From: an uncultured Clostridia bacterium
Lineage (GTDB): Bacteria > Bacillota > Clostridia > Oscillospirales > Oscillospiraceae
Direction of reading: 5' to 3'
Assembly: GCA_947164825.1 (NCBI GenBank)
Contig: CAMUYE010000018.1
Location: 1 to 32,139, forward strand
Length of the DNA stretch: 32,139 nucleotides
Shown: in pieces, positions 1 to 7,925 of the stretch
How the letters are laid out: every line of letters starts with the position of its first letter
How positions within the stretch are numbered: position 1 is the stretch's first letter
The notes under the pieces: generated by a model
What the model was told of the DNA's origin: nothing
Seen by the model: only the letters and a program-made list of their open reading frames with translations
The model's database searches: none
Translations under genes and position numbers: made by a program

Positions 1-540
1 GGCGGCTACAGCGGCAACGCCGTCAAGCCCATCGCTCTGCGTTTTCTGGCGGAGCTGGGGCAGAATCCCGAACTCGCGTGTATGCACATGAGCGGCATGG
101 GCGGCGTGGAGAACTGGTCCGACGCGCTGGAGTTCATTCTGTTAGGCGCGGGAAGCATCCAGGTAACGACAGCCGTCATGCAATACGGTTACCGCATCAT
201 CGACGATCTGAAGACCGGATTGAACTTCTACCTGGCGGAAAAGGGATTTCGCAGCGTGAAGGAGGCAGTGGGGCTGGCCCTGGACTCCGTCAGCGGCTCC
301 ACCGACGTTCTGGAGCGGGACACCGTGATCTTCCCCAAATTCCTCCGGGACCGCTGCATCGGCTGCGGCCGCTGCGTCGTTTCCTGTGCCGACGGCGGCC
401 ACCAGGCCATCACCCTGAATGCCGACAGAAAACCCATCCTGAACGGCAAAAAATGCGTCGGCTGTCACCTCTGCGTGTTGGTCTGCCCGCAGAAAGCGAT
501 CCGCTCAAGCCGAAGGCGAATCACCAAAGCGACAAAATAA
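1..540 (+). CDS. preA: NAD-dependent dihydropyrimidine dehydrogenase, subunit PreA (3' part only)
   Basis: The reading frame is open from the first base, so the gene is cut by the window edge and only its last 179 residues are visible. The visible start (GGYSGNAVKPIALR) matches the flavin-barrel end of the PreA / dihydroorotate dehydrogenase-like fold. The C-terminus carries two ferredoxin-type 4Fe-4S motifs, CIGCGRCVVSC and CVGCHLCVLVC, as in PreA and in the C-terminal part of mammalian dihydropyrimidine dehydrogenase. The family reduces uracil and thymine with NADH together with a PreT partner, which would lie outside this window. The cytoplasmic role is pyrimidine catabolism. The ORF-track start at base 82 is an internal Met. 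A structured repeat and a strong terminator follow the stop codon. Confidence 0.9.
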   Translation, partial: GGYSGNAVKPIALRFLAELGQNPELACMHMSGMGGVENWSDALEFILLGAGSIQVTTAVMQYGYRIIDDLKTGLNFYLAEKGFRSVKEAVGLALDSVSGSTDVLERDTVIFPKFLRDRCIGCGRCVVSCADGGHQAITLNADRKPILNGKKCVGCHLCVLVCPQKAIRSSRRRITKATK

Positions 541-555
541 GGAACGGATGCCATA

Positions 556-719
556 TAATACTGATATTTGCTTGAAGGGTTCAAGGGTTCGAAAGCATTC
601 CGAGTGGGAATTGTGCCAGACGAGGCGGAGGACGCGGGCTTGACGCCCAGCAAGGACGACAACGAAGTATGGCGCGATTCCCGACGGAACGAATCGAACA
701 ATATAGTCAAATAAGTATA
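556..719. repeat. Structured, MITE-like dispersed element candidate
   Basis: This gene-free stretch folds into one long interrupted hairpin. Bases 587-592 pair with 694-699, 596-602 pair with 685-691 (one mismatch), and 606-618 pair with 670-682 (13 pairs including G-U). The ends form an imperfect inverted repeat, ATACTGATATTTG against CAAATAAGTAT. I see no convincing coding frame. It resembles small non-autonomous elements or structured repeats found between genes in Clostridia. The alternative is a one-off structured 3' region of preA. Whether it is repeated in the genome cannot be seen from this window. Confidence 0.5.
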
Positions 720-768
720 AAATACCGGGATGCTGCGTACAGAACCGTACGCAGCATCCCGGTATTTT
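719..768. terminator. Bidirectional intrinsic terminator between preA and tsf
   Basis: A perfect 22-bp inverted repeat (719-740 and 747-768) with a 6-nt loop. The stem ends in AAAA on one side and TTTT on the other, so it can end transcription from both convergent units, preA (+) and rpsB-tsf (-). I see nothing recognisable in the remaining 769-898. Confidence 0.85.
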
Positions 769-898
769 CATTTCAGCCAAGCCTGTCAGACAAGTGCTCA
801 AAGCATGTTCAATCGGTGATGATGAAAGCCTTACTGGTGAGCATCCGTCCGGGACGGGCGGCGTCTTTTGCTCCGTACCGAAATCGATCCGATGCGGA

Positions 899-1825
899 TT
901 ACTTGTTCATGTTCATCTGCGCGGCGACTTCAGCGGCGAAGTCTTCGACCTTTTTCTCAATGCCCTCGCCCTTCTCGAAGCGAACGGCCTTGACGAAGCG
1001 GATCTTTCCGCCCAGCTTCTTGGCGGCGTCGGCGATGTAGCCTTCGACGGAGCCGGTGAACAGATCGGAGCGGACGAAGGTCTGCTGCAGCAGGCAGTTC
1101 TCTTCATAGAACTTGTTCAGCTTGCCGGCGGCGATCTTCTCCTTGACCTGAGCGGGCTTGGAGGCCATCTTGGGATCGGCGTCCATCTGGGCGACCAGGA
1201 CCTTCTTTTCCTCCTCAAGGACGTCGGGGGTGACGTCTGCCTTGTCCCAGAAGCGGGGGTTCAGAGCGGCGATCTGCATGGCGACGTTCTTGCCGATCTC
1301 GGTGGCGTCAATGCCGCCCTCGACAGCCAGGTTCACCAGCACGCCGATCTTGCCGCCCGCGTGGACGTAAGCCACGGAGGTATTGTCGGCATAGCGGACG
1401 AAGCGGCGGATCTGCAGGTTCTCACCGATGGACATGACCTTCTCGGGCAGGACGCCTTCGACAGTCAGCTCGGTGCCGGGGAAGGGGCACTTCTTGAGGG
1501 CGTCCACGTCGGCGGGATCGGAGTCCACGACGACCTGGGCGATACCCTTGACAAATTCGACGAAGGGAGCGGACTTGGCGCAGAAATCGGTCTCGCAGTT
1601 GACCTCGACCACGGCGCCCACGTTGCCCTGGACGGTGGCGTAAGCCATGCCCTCGGCAGCGATGCGGCCGGACTTCTTGACGGCCTTGGCCAGGCCCTTC
1701 TCACGCAGCCACTCGATGGCCTTGTCCATGTCGCCGTCGCAGGCGGCCAGGGCCTTCTTGCAGTCCATCATGCCCACGTTGGTTCTCTCACGCAGGGTCT
1801 TCACATCAGCAGCGGTAAATGCCAT
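899..1825 (-). CDS. tsf: Translation elongation factor Ts
   Basis: A 308-residue protein beginning MAFTAADVKTLRERTNVG, with the hallmark N-terminal helix motif GMMDCKKAL and the core ETDFCA motif of EF-Ts. It recycles EF-Tu from GDP to GTP form in the cytoplasm. The length fits the family. An AAGGAGG ribosome binding site sits 7 nt before the ATG. It lies 12 nt downstream of rpsB on the same strand, the standard bacterial rpsB-tsf operon, and ends at the bidirectional terminator. Large plus-strand ORFs across this locus are shadows. Confidence 0.98.
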   Translation of the reverse strand: MAFTAADVKTLRERTNVGMMDCKKALAACDGDMDKAIEWLREKGLAKAVKKSGRIAAEGMAYATVQGNVGAVVEVNCETDFCAKSAPFVEFVKGIAQVVVDSDPADVDALKKCPFPGTELTVEGVLPEKVMSIGENLQIRRFVRYADNTSVAYVHAGGKIGVLVNLAVEGGIDATEIGKNVAMQIAALNPRFWDKADVTPDVLEEEKKVLVAQMDADPKMASKPAQVKEKIAAGKLNKFYEENCLLQQTFVRSDLFTGSVEGYIADAAKKLGGKIRFVKAVRFEKGEGIEKKVEDFAAEVAAQMNMNK

Positions 1826-1837
1826 GGTAGTTCCTCC

Positions 1838-2569
<732 letters not shown>

Positions 2570-2645
2570 TTTGATATTCTCCTTTTTTGTTTTTTCCTCC
2601 ACCCCGATCATTTTCCCCATTCACCGTTCGGAATCGCTCCGGTTC

Positions 2646-2690
2646 TGTCATTGCGAGACCAGTGCGCACACTGGTCGTGGCAATCCGTAC
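2646..2690. repeat. REP-like palindromic repeat in the rpsB leader
   Basis: The stretch TGTCATTGCGAG...GTGGCAATCC contains a perfect 8-bp stem GACCAGTG/CACTGGTC around a CGCA loop, flanked by a second pairing ATTGC/GCAAT. The outer words (GTCATTGCGAG and GTGGCAATCC) resemble a palindromic intergenic repeat I recall from many bacterial genomes. It sits in the transcribed 5' leader of rpsB. Genome copies cannot be counted here. Confidence 0.6.
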
Positions 2691-2748
2691 TCCAACGCCT
2701 CCCGAACAGCACAAAACGGGGAATCTCCGGGTGTGTGAGTTGCAGCGT

Positions 2749-2768
2749 CACGGGCTTTTTCACCCGTG
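2749..2768 (-). promoter_or_regulatory. 5'-terminal leader hairpin of rpsB-tsf
   Basis: CACGGG and CCCGTG (6 bp, 8-nt A-rich loop) begin almost exactly at the expected transcription start (about 2769). No T-run follows, so it does not look like a terminator. It could protect the 5' end or form part of a leader control structure. Confidence 0.4.
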
Positions 2769-2775
2769 CCGCAGT

Positions 2776-2804
2776 ATTATACATGATCGAATGCCGGATT
2801 GCAA
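2776..2804 (-). promoter_or_regulatory. SigA-type promoter of rpsB-tsf
   Basis: On the minus strand, a TTGCAA -35 box (2799-2804) is separated by 17 nt from a perfect TATAAT -10 box (2776-2781). Transcription would start near 2769, giving a leader of about 200 nt. This explains the 341-nt gene-free stretch 2570-2910 together with the palindromic repeat and the terminator at 2863-2900. Confidence 0.85.
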
Positions 2805-2862
2805 GTGTTTTTTTGCAAAAATGCGGGAAAAATTTCGCGGAAATCAAGAAAAAACAAAGGAA

Positions 2863-2900
2863 AAACGCCCCGTGAGAGGAGCTTCTCTCACGGAGCGTTT
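2863..2900 (-). terminator. Intrinsic terminator of the DUF4349 gene
   Basis: A 16-bp stem with one mismatch (2863-2878 against 2885-2900, 6-nt loop). On the minus strand it runs directly into a T-rich tract, just after the stop codon of the lipoprotein gene. Confidence 0.8.
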
Positions 2901-2910
2901 CAACAGGGGC

Positions 2911-3870
2911 TTATTCGTCGAGATTCGGCTGCTCCGCTGCGGCCAGGGCGGCCTCTTCGTCCATCTTCTGACGGGCCGCCTCCAGGCGGGCTCTCTTTTT
3001 CCGGTTGTGCCGCTTGAGCAGAACGATCAGGATGATCAGCGGAAGGATGACGAAGACGAACAGATAGGGAAGCGAGATAATGAACAGGCGGAAGAGCTCC
3101 TTCAGGAAATTCCAAAGGCCGCTCAGACTGTTGCACAGGCCGTCCCGGATGCTCTCCCAGTAGCCGACCTCTTCCGTGGGGGTGAAGGTCGTGACCTGGC
3201 TCACCTCAATGGTGGCGGTGGCATAATCCACCTGGTTGGCCAGGGCGCGCAGAGCGCGTTCGTAGGTCCCCAGCTGATACCGGACCTCGGCCAGCCGATC
3301 CTCGATCTCCAGGACCTCGGACAGGCTTTCCGCCTGCTGCAGCAGCTCCAACAGACGGTCCTGCTCCGTGTTCAGGGCCTGGATATGGCTCTCGGTGTCC
3401 ACATACTGCAGGGTGACGTCCTGCTGGGACTCGTGCTTGTAGGTGACGTTGCCGATGTTGGCCACGCTGTCGGTCAGCGCCATCAGCTGATTTGCCGGGA
3501 CGCGGACGATGATGGTCGCGTGGGGATAGCTGCCGGAGGTGCTGGCTTCGATGTCCTCAATGTAGCCCCCAAGCTCGTCGATCTTCCGGTCCAGCGCGTC
3601 CACAAAGATCTGATAGTCGTCCGTCTCCACCGTGAGCCGGATCTTGCGGATGAGCTTCTGCCCGGTGGAGGCGCTGGTCGTTTCTCCGCTCTTACCGTTG
3701 CCGCTTTTGGGTTCGCCTTCATAGGAGTCGTAGCGGTTGTAGCCGTACTCCTGACCGGCCTCCGCCGGCACTTCATACTTGCCCTCATCCGCCATCGAGG
3801 CGGATGCGCCGCAGGCCGCGAGGCCGAGCAGCATCAGGACCGCCAAAAGAACCGCGATCAGCTTTTTCAT
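2911..3870 (-). CDS. DUF4349 domain lipoprotein
   Basis: A 319-residue protein. The N-terminus is a lipoprotein signal peptide with lipobox LAAC (Cys20), so the protein should be lipid-anchored outside the membrane. A DUF4349-type domain (about residues 70-240) contains the typical RKIRLTVETDDY strand and a long helical hairpin (LLELLQQAESLSEVLEIEDRLAEVRYQ region). A transmembrane helix follows (about 260-285), then a basic and acidic cytoplasmic tail. DUF4349 proteins have no established enzymatic role; a sensing or envelope role is only inferred. A GGAGG site precedes the ATG, and a terminator follows directly. No clear promoter is visible in 3871-3984. Confidence 0.85.
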   Translation of the reverse strand: MKKLIAVLLAVLMLLGLAACGASASMADEGKYEVPAEAGQEYGYNRYDSYEGEPKSGNGKSGETTSASTGQKLIRKIRLTVETDDYQIFVDALDRKIDELGGYIEDIEASTSGSYPHATIIVRVPANQLMALTDSVANIGNVTYKHESQQDVTLQYVDTESHIQALNTEQDRLLELLQQAESLSEVLEIEDRLAEVRYQLGTYERALRALANQVDYATATIEVSQVTTFTPTEEVGYWESIRDGLCNSLSGLWNFLKELFRLFIISLPYLFVFVILPLIILIVLLKRHNRKKRARLEAARQKMDEEAALAAAEQPNLDE

Positions 3871-3984
3871 GGATCATTCCTCCGTTTTTCTTTGGTACCG
3901 TTGGTGTTTATTAGACGCCGCAAAATCAGCTTTGTTCCGGCCCTGCCAAAGAATTTGGAGGCGGCGATCGGCTTGTTTGCCTGC

Positions 3985-4275
3985 TTACCGGTCGTTTCGC
4001 CAGCGACGGCGGGGCGGCCTGGTCCGGCAGTCGCAGAGCGCCGCGTCTACCAGGATCATATCGCTTCCGATCCGCTGGATCCGGGGCCAGGGAATGCGGT
4101 AGTACCCGTCGTGGCCGAAGAGCCCCAGCCAGCGCCAAGGACCCGGCACCCAGATGGCGCAGACCCGGCCCTCTGGAAGCTCCACTTCCACGTCGCAGAC
4201 GTAGCCCAGCCTGCATCCGTCGCAGACGTTGATCACTTCCTTGCAGCGCAGATCCGTATATCTGCATGGCGACAT
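3985..4275 (-). CDS. YlmC/YmxH family sporulation protein (PRC-barrel)
   Basis: A 96-residue protein with the family opening of cysteine- and charge-containing strands (DLRCKEVINVCDG, RLGYVCDVEVE) and a single PRC-barrel fold. YlmC/YmxH proteins occur in endospore formers and are annotated as sporulation-associated, with unknown molecular function. The C-terminus (PPRRRWRND) is basic. A G-rich ribosome binding site (AGAGGGGGG) lies 5-6 nt upstream of the ATG. The upstream DNA contains a good match to a mother-cell SigE promoter, which would fit sporulation expression. It stands alone between the SLH gene and the DUF4349 gene. Confidence 0.85.
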   Translation of the reverse strand: MSPCRYTDLRCKEVINVCDGCRLGYVCDVEVELPEGRVCAIWVPGPWRWLGLFGHDGYYRIPWPRIQRIGSDMILVDAALCDCRTRPPRRRWRNDR

Positions 4276-4297
4276 AAGAATCCCCCCTCTATCGGAG

Positions 4298-4327
4298 ATC
4301 CTATGCCTGTCAGACGGGAAATATGAC
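4298..4327 (-). promoter_or_regulatory. Candidate SigE (sporulation) promoter of the YlmC/YmxH gene
   Basis: On the minus strand, GTCATATT (4320-4327) is followed after 14 nt by CATAGGAT (4298-4305). The recalled SigE consensus is a TCATATT-like -35, about 14 nt, and CATACAAT. The -35 matches fully and the -10 matches in 6 of 8 positions. The leader would be short, with the ribosome binding site close to the 5' end. Confidence 0.45.
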
Positions 4328-4376
4328 GCCGCCGGGCGCGCCGGAACAGCAGGTTTTTACCTACGGGTACAGCGCC

Positions 4377-5759
4377 TCAGCCAAAGACCCGTTCCAGAAA
4401 AACTACTGCCTGCCCTCTGCTGCAGGGATTCTTGGGGGAAAAGCAATCCTCCGAGGTTCCGAAGACGATCCCTTTGCTTGCAAACCAGCAGACAGCCTTG
4501 TAGTAGTAGGCGTCTTTGGGCACGTCGGTAAAATTGGGATCATAATACGAAGCGACGACGGGGGAGCCCTGGCTGCGCCAGAGGAAGGTCAGGAGCTGGG
4601 CCCGGGTGCAGGTTTCCTTCGGGGCAAAGGTGCTTTCCGTCTTGCCGGCGGTGATGCCGTTCTCCGCAGCCCAAAGCACAGCCTTGTAGTAATAGGCATC
4701 CGCGGGCACGTCCAGGAAAGGACAACTTGTGCTCACGGGCTCAGGACTGCCGGCTGCCTTCCAGAGGAAGGTGACGAGCTGAGCCCGGGTACAGAGCATC
4801 TTCGGGGAGAAATGGGTCGCGTCGGTACCGCTGGTGATGCCGAAATAATAAGCCCAGAGCATGGAGCGATAGACGTAGCTGCTCTCCGCCACGTCGGTGA
4901 AGGGACAATCGACCTCCACCTTTTCGATCCGCTTTGTGCCAGGCACCGTGTTTCCGTCCCGATCCACGAAGCGCCCGTCCCGGTACCGGACGCCGGCGGG
5001 CTCGGTGATCATCATCGGGAAGCGGATGGAAACAGCCGCTTGTTCTTCGGGACCGGAAACCCCGTCAACGCTGCGCAGAAGCGTGACGCCGCCGTCGAAG
5101 TTGATGAAATAGGAGCTGATGGAGTCCACGTCCAGGAAGCCGCCGCTGATGCTGAAGCCTTCTCTGGCGAAGATGTATCCCGCCTTCACGCTGCCGTCGG
5201 ACTGACTGTATCCGAACAGGGCATTGATCGTATCCGCCTGCACCTCGCCGCCGGAAACATGGACGGTCTCGGGGCCTGCGCTGATAACCGGGCAGCTGAG
5301 ACTGCCGCCCTTGATCCGGACCCCGCCATAAGCGGTGATGCCGTTGTGGACGGTGGTATCGTCATCCGGGGGATTTTCCATTACCGGACAGACGACGGTG
5401 CCGGATTCCATGTCGCAGGCAGAGCGGGTGTTCAGAATCTCCGCCGTGAGGACCGCGTCTCCGCGGATGGTGAAACCCTCGTAAGCGCAGAGGACGGAGC
5501 TTGAATAATCCTCGTCGATGACAAGCTCAACCGCCTCCCAGAAGACGTAGTTTTTCCCGGGCTCAAGCTCGCTGGTGCGCACTTCGCCGCCGGGGGCGGG
5601 GGTGCAGCCGAACATCTCCATCATTTCCAGGGCAAATGCCCGGGCTTCGTCCGAGAGCCAGGGGGGCAGATCAGAGTCCTCGGCCCTGGCCGCGGGAAGG
5701 CCGGAGAGAAGGCCGAGCGTCAACAGCAGAGACAGAATCAGAGACAGCAGTTTTTTCAT
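4377..5759 (-). CDS. Secreted SLH-domain surface protein
   Basis: A 460-residue protein with a classic signal peptide (MKKLLSLILSLLLTLGLLSG, likely cleaved after ARA). Residues 27 to about 285 form a non-enzymatic-looking region rich in beta strands with repeated short GG-x-V units, possibly a solenoid. The last 170 residues are three S-layer homology domains (each with F-x-DV and a GIT-G or GIVFG turn followed by a CTRAQ/CSRGQ motif), which bind secondary wall polymers and hold the protein on the cell wall. The ORF track begins at a GTG three codons earlier; the ATG is preferred because it opens the signal peptide and has AAGAAG 8 nt upstream. No clear promoter was found. Confidence 0.88.
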   Translation of the reverse strand: MKKLLSLILSLLLTLGLLSGLPAARAEDSDLPPWLSDEARAFALEMMEMFGCTPAPGGEVRTSELEPGKNYVFWEAVELVIDEDYSSSVLCAYEGFTIRGDAVLTAEILNTRSACDMESGTVVCPVMENPPDDDTTVHNGITAYGGVRIKGGSLSCPVISAGPETVHVSGGEVQADTINALFGYSQSDGSVKAGYIFAREGFSISGGFLDVDSISSYFINFDGGVTLLRSVDGVSGPEEQAAVSIRFPMMITEPAGVRYRDGRFVDRDGNTVPGTKRIEKVEVDCPFTDVAESSYVYRSMLWAYYFGITSGTDATHFSPKMLCTRAQLVTFLWKAAGSPEPVSTSCPFLDVPADAYYYKAVLWAAENGITAGKTESTFAPKETCTRAQLLTFLWRSQGSPVVASYYDPNFTDVPKDAYYYKAVCWFASKGIVFGTSEDCFSPKNPCSRGQAVVFLERVFG

Positions 5760-5777
5760 GGGATACACTTCTTTTGT

Positions 5778-5810
5778 TTATTTGCTTTTTTCAAATCGTT
5801 GTTTTTTCAT
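5778..5810 (-). other. 10-codon open frame with a duplicated start region
   Basis: On the minus strand, ATCCCATGAAAAAAC occurs twice, once at the start of the SLH gene and once 51 nt upstream. The upstream copy opens MKKQRFEKSK and then a stop. No good ribosome binding site precedes it. It could be a leader peptide or a trace of a small duplication. Confidence 0.25.
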
Positions 5811-5851
5811 GGGATTTTCCGTACCGTGCGCCGCGGTTGGCGCCTGCCGCA

Positions 5852-5878
5852 GCCCCGCGGCAAATAGGCCGCAGGGGC
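5852..5878. other. GC-rich hairpin between the esterase and SLH genes
   Basis: GCCCCGCGGC pairs with GCCGCAGGGGC around a short A/T-rich loop, with one bulge. No T-run follows, so it is not a clear intrinsic terminator. CGCCTGCCG occurs three times around it (5841, 5889, 5898). Confidence 0.35.
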
Positions 5879-5912
5879 CCTTATCGAGCGCCTGCCGCGC
5901 CTGCCGAACGGA

Positions 5913-6674
5913 TCAAGCCCCCGGGTACAGATAATCCATAAAGATCGGGATCCGCTTCTCCCAGGCGGCCTCATTGTGCTCCGCGCCGGGAACGACCCGG
6001 GCGGCGACGTCGGCGCCGGACTTTGTCAGGATGGCAGCCGTCTCAAAGAGCGCAGAGAGGGCGTGGTGATCCTCCGGGGGCAGCTCCGCCGTGCCGATAT
6101 CGAGCCAGATCCGGGTCGGCTCCGGGAAACGCGTTTCCGCCAGAAGCGCGGGAAGCGCCAGACCGCCCGCCCAGAGGCTGGGGGAGAGGGCGGCGGCCCG
6201 GGAGAAGACCTCGCTGTATGCCGCGGCGGCATAGAGGGCCATGAGGCCGCCCATGGAGCTGCCCGCGATCAGGGTGTGTGCCCGGTCCGGCAGGGTGCGG
6301 TATTTCCGGTCGATCTCGGGCTTGAGGGTCCGGGTGAACCACTCCATCGTCAGGCGGCCCTGGCCCTCCAGCCGGCCCAGCTCCGGGATGTCGAGATCCC
6401 AGGGTGCGTATTCGTTCAGCCTGCGGGTCCCCTCGGGATTGCACTCCACGGCCACAAGGATCAGGGGCAGCTTCGTCTTCTGCAGATATTCCTTCATGCC
6501 CCAGCTCTTGCCGTAGGTGGCGTGGCTGTCGTAGAACACGTTGTGGCCGTCGAACATGTAGAGCACGGGATAGCGCTGCTCCGAGCGGGCATAGCCCCGG
6601 GGCGTGTACACGTAGAGCCGCCTGGGCTTCCGGGTCTCGAGCCCGGGGATCTGAATGTTCGAAATACGGATCAA
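5913..6674 (-). CDS. Fes/BesA-type alpha/beta hydrolase (esterase)
   Basis: A 253-residue cytoplasmic esterase of the enterochelin-esterase / esterase D type. An early beta-sheet segment carries the YPVLYMFDGHNVF motif typical of the group. The nucleophile elbow is GSSMGG (Ser140) and the catalytic His is probably His233 (GAEHNE). The true start is set by the ribosome binding site: AAAGGAGGG lies 7 nt before a TTG codon at 6674, whereas the ORF-track frame starts 47 codons earlier, upstream of the promoter. Relatives hydrolyse siderophore or acyl-sugar esters. No siderophore genes are nearby, so the substrate is unknown. Confidence 0.85.
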   Translation of the reverse strand: MIRISNIQIPGLETRKPRRLYVYTPRGYARSEQRYPVLYMFDGHNVFYDSHATYGKSWGMKEYLQKTKLPLILVAVECNPEGTRRLNEYAPWDLDIPELGRLEGQGRLTMEWFTRTLKPEIDRKYRTLPDRAHTLIAGSSMGGLMALYAAAAYSEVFSRAAALSPSLWAGGLALPALLAETRFPEPTRIWLDIGTAELPPEDHHALSALFETAAILTKSGADVAARVVPGAEHNEAAWEKRIPIFMDYLYPGA

Positions 6675-6722
6675 CTTAATTCCCTCCTTTTTCGCATGAA
6701 AGCAGTTATGTTCATCCATATG

Positions 6723-6751
6723 ATTATAGGAGATGCGAATGCCGTTGTCAA
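6723..6751 (-). promoter_or_regulatory. SigA-type promoter of the esterase gene
   Basis: On the minus strand, a perfect TTGACA -35 (6746-6751) and a perfect TATAAT -10 (6723-6728) are 17 nt apart. This supports the downstream TTG start, because the longer ORF would begin upstream of the transcript. Confidence 0.88.
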
Positions 6752-6808
6752 TGAAAACCCTCCGGCTCGAAAAATGAAAAAAATAGATGAATATATTGAA
6801 AATATATC

Positions 6809-6837
6809 TTGACATTTCTCCGTATCCCCGTTATCAT
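6809..6837 (+). promoter_or_regulatory. SigA-type promoter of the YitT-family gene
   Basis: TTGACA (6809-6814), a 17-nt spacer, and TATCAT (6832-6837). The transcript leader contains a small hairpin GACGCA-cagcc-TGCGTC (6852-6868) before the ribosome binding site. Confidence 0.85.
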
Positions 6838-6901
6838 GTTGCCGAAAAACAGACGCACAGCCTGCGTCCCGACGGCTTGCAAGACAAATGAGGTAACCAA
6901 T

Positions 6902-7834
6902 ATGACAAAGAAATACACGGCCCTCGCGCCGAAGAAGAAACAGAGCGTCCTGGGCTATTACCGCAAATACGGCTGGAAGGCCGCCGCACGGGACCTGCTG
7001 CACGACATCATCGGCAGCTTCCTCTACGCGGTGGGCATCTCTTATTTCGCGTCAAACGCGGACTTTGCCCCCGGCGGCATCACCGGCGTGGCGATGATCC
7101 TCCATCACTATTTCCCGGTCATCGGCATCGGCGCCATCACCCTGATCATCAACATCCCCGTGGCGCTGATCTGCTATCGGCTCTTAGGGCGGGTGTTCTT
7201 CTTCAAATCCGTTAAGAGTATGCTGATCTCCGCCCTGTTTGTGGACTACGTTGTCCCGCTGCTGGGCTACTATCCCGACGCGGCGACGAACCCCCTGCTG
7301 ACGGCCCTCTTCGCGGGCGCCATTTACGGCGCGGGCCTGGCCATCATCTACATGCCCGGCTCCTCCACCGGCGGCACGGACTTCGTCATTATGAGCATCC
7401 GCAAGTTCAAGCCCCATCTCTCCATCGGCACCATCTCCATCATTGTGGACGGCGTAGTCATCTTGGCCGGCGGCTTCGTCTTCGGCAACGTCAACGCGGT
7501 GCTCTACGGCGTTCTGATGACCTTTGTCTCCACCACCGTGATCGACAAGGTCATGTACGGCTCCGGCACCCGGCGTATGCTCCTGGTGGTCAGCGACAAG
7601 GCCCAGGAGATCGCCAACGTGGTCATGGAGGAGACCGAGCGCGGCGTGACCCTGGCCGACGTCCGGGGCGCCTACACGGGCCAGACCCACCAGATGATGA
7701 TGTGCGTCTGCTCCAAGGTCGAGGTCTTCCACGCCCGCCGCATCATCAACCGCATCGACCCCACTGCCATCGTCATGCTGACCACGGTGGACGAGGCCTA
7801 CGGCAAGGGCTTCCTGGATCCGGAAATGGACTGA
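6902..7834 (+). CDS. YitT family membrane protein (DUF161/DUF2179)
   Basis: A 310-residue integral membrane protein. The first two thirds hold five to six hydrophobic helices (DIIGSFLYAVGISYF, GIGAITLIINIPVALICYRL, LLTALFAGAIYGAGLAIIYM and others) with the conserved GSSTGGTDFV motif of the YitT family. The C-terminal 80 residues form the soluble DUF2179 domain (RGVTLADVRGAYTGQ). YitT proteins are widespread in Firmicutes and their transported substrate is not established. The ATG at 6902 has TGAGGT 8 nt upstream; the longer ORF-track start at 6809 lies within the promoter. It converges on the molybdenum hydroxylase gene. Confidence 0.9.
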   Translation: MTKKYTALAPKKKQSVLGYYRKYGWKAAARDLLHDIIGSFLYAVGISYFASNADFAPGGITGVAMILHHYFPVIGIGAITLIINIPVALICYRLLGRVFFFKSVKSMLISALFVDYVVPLLGYYPDAATNPLLTALFAGAIYGAGLAIIYMPGSSTGGTDFVIMSIRKFKPHLSIGTISIIVDGVVILAGGFVFGNVNAVLYGVLMTFVSTTVIDKVMYGSGTRRMLLVVSDKAQEIANVVMEETERGVTLADVRGAYTGQTHQMMMCVCSKVEVFHARRIINRIDPTAIVMLTTVDEAYGKGFLDPEMD

Positions 7835-7871
7835 TCGCAGCCGACCCCAAATTTGAGACGGTCGAATACAG

Positions 7872-7913
7872 AAAAAGCGCCGTGAGCGAGTTGGATCGCT
7901 CACGGCGCTTTTT
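7872..7913. terminator. Bidirectional terminator between YitT gene and molybdenum hydroxylase gene
   Basis: A perfect 18-bp inverted repeat (7872-7889 and 7896-7913, 6-nt loop) with A-run and T-run flanks. It serves both converging transcripts. Confidence 0.88.
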
Positions 7914-7925
7914 TGTGTTTATCCC

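Noticed and set aside
2587-4326. 579-codon plus-strand ORF across the DUF4349 and YlmC/YmxH genes
   Set aside because: It runs through a promoter and a terminator hairpin and is antisense to two recognised genes.
6675-6815. N-terminal extension of the esterase ORF
   Set aside because: It includes and precedes the consensus promoter, and a strong ribosome binding site points to TTG at 6674.
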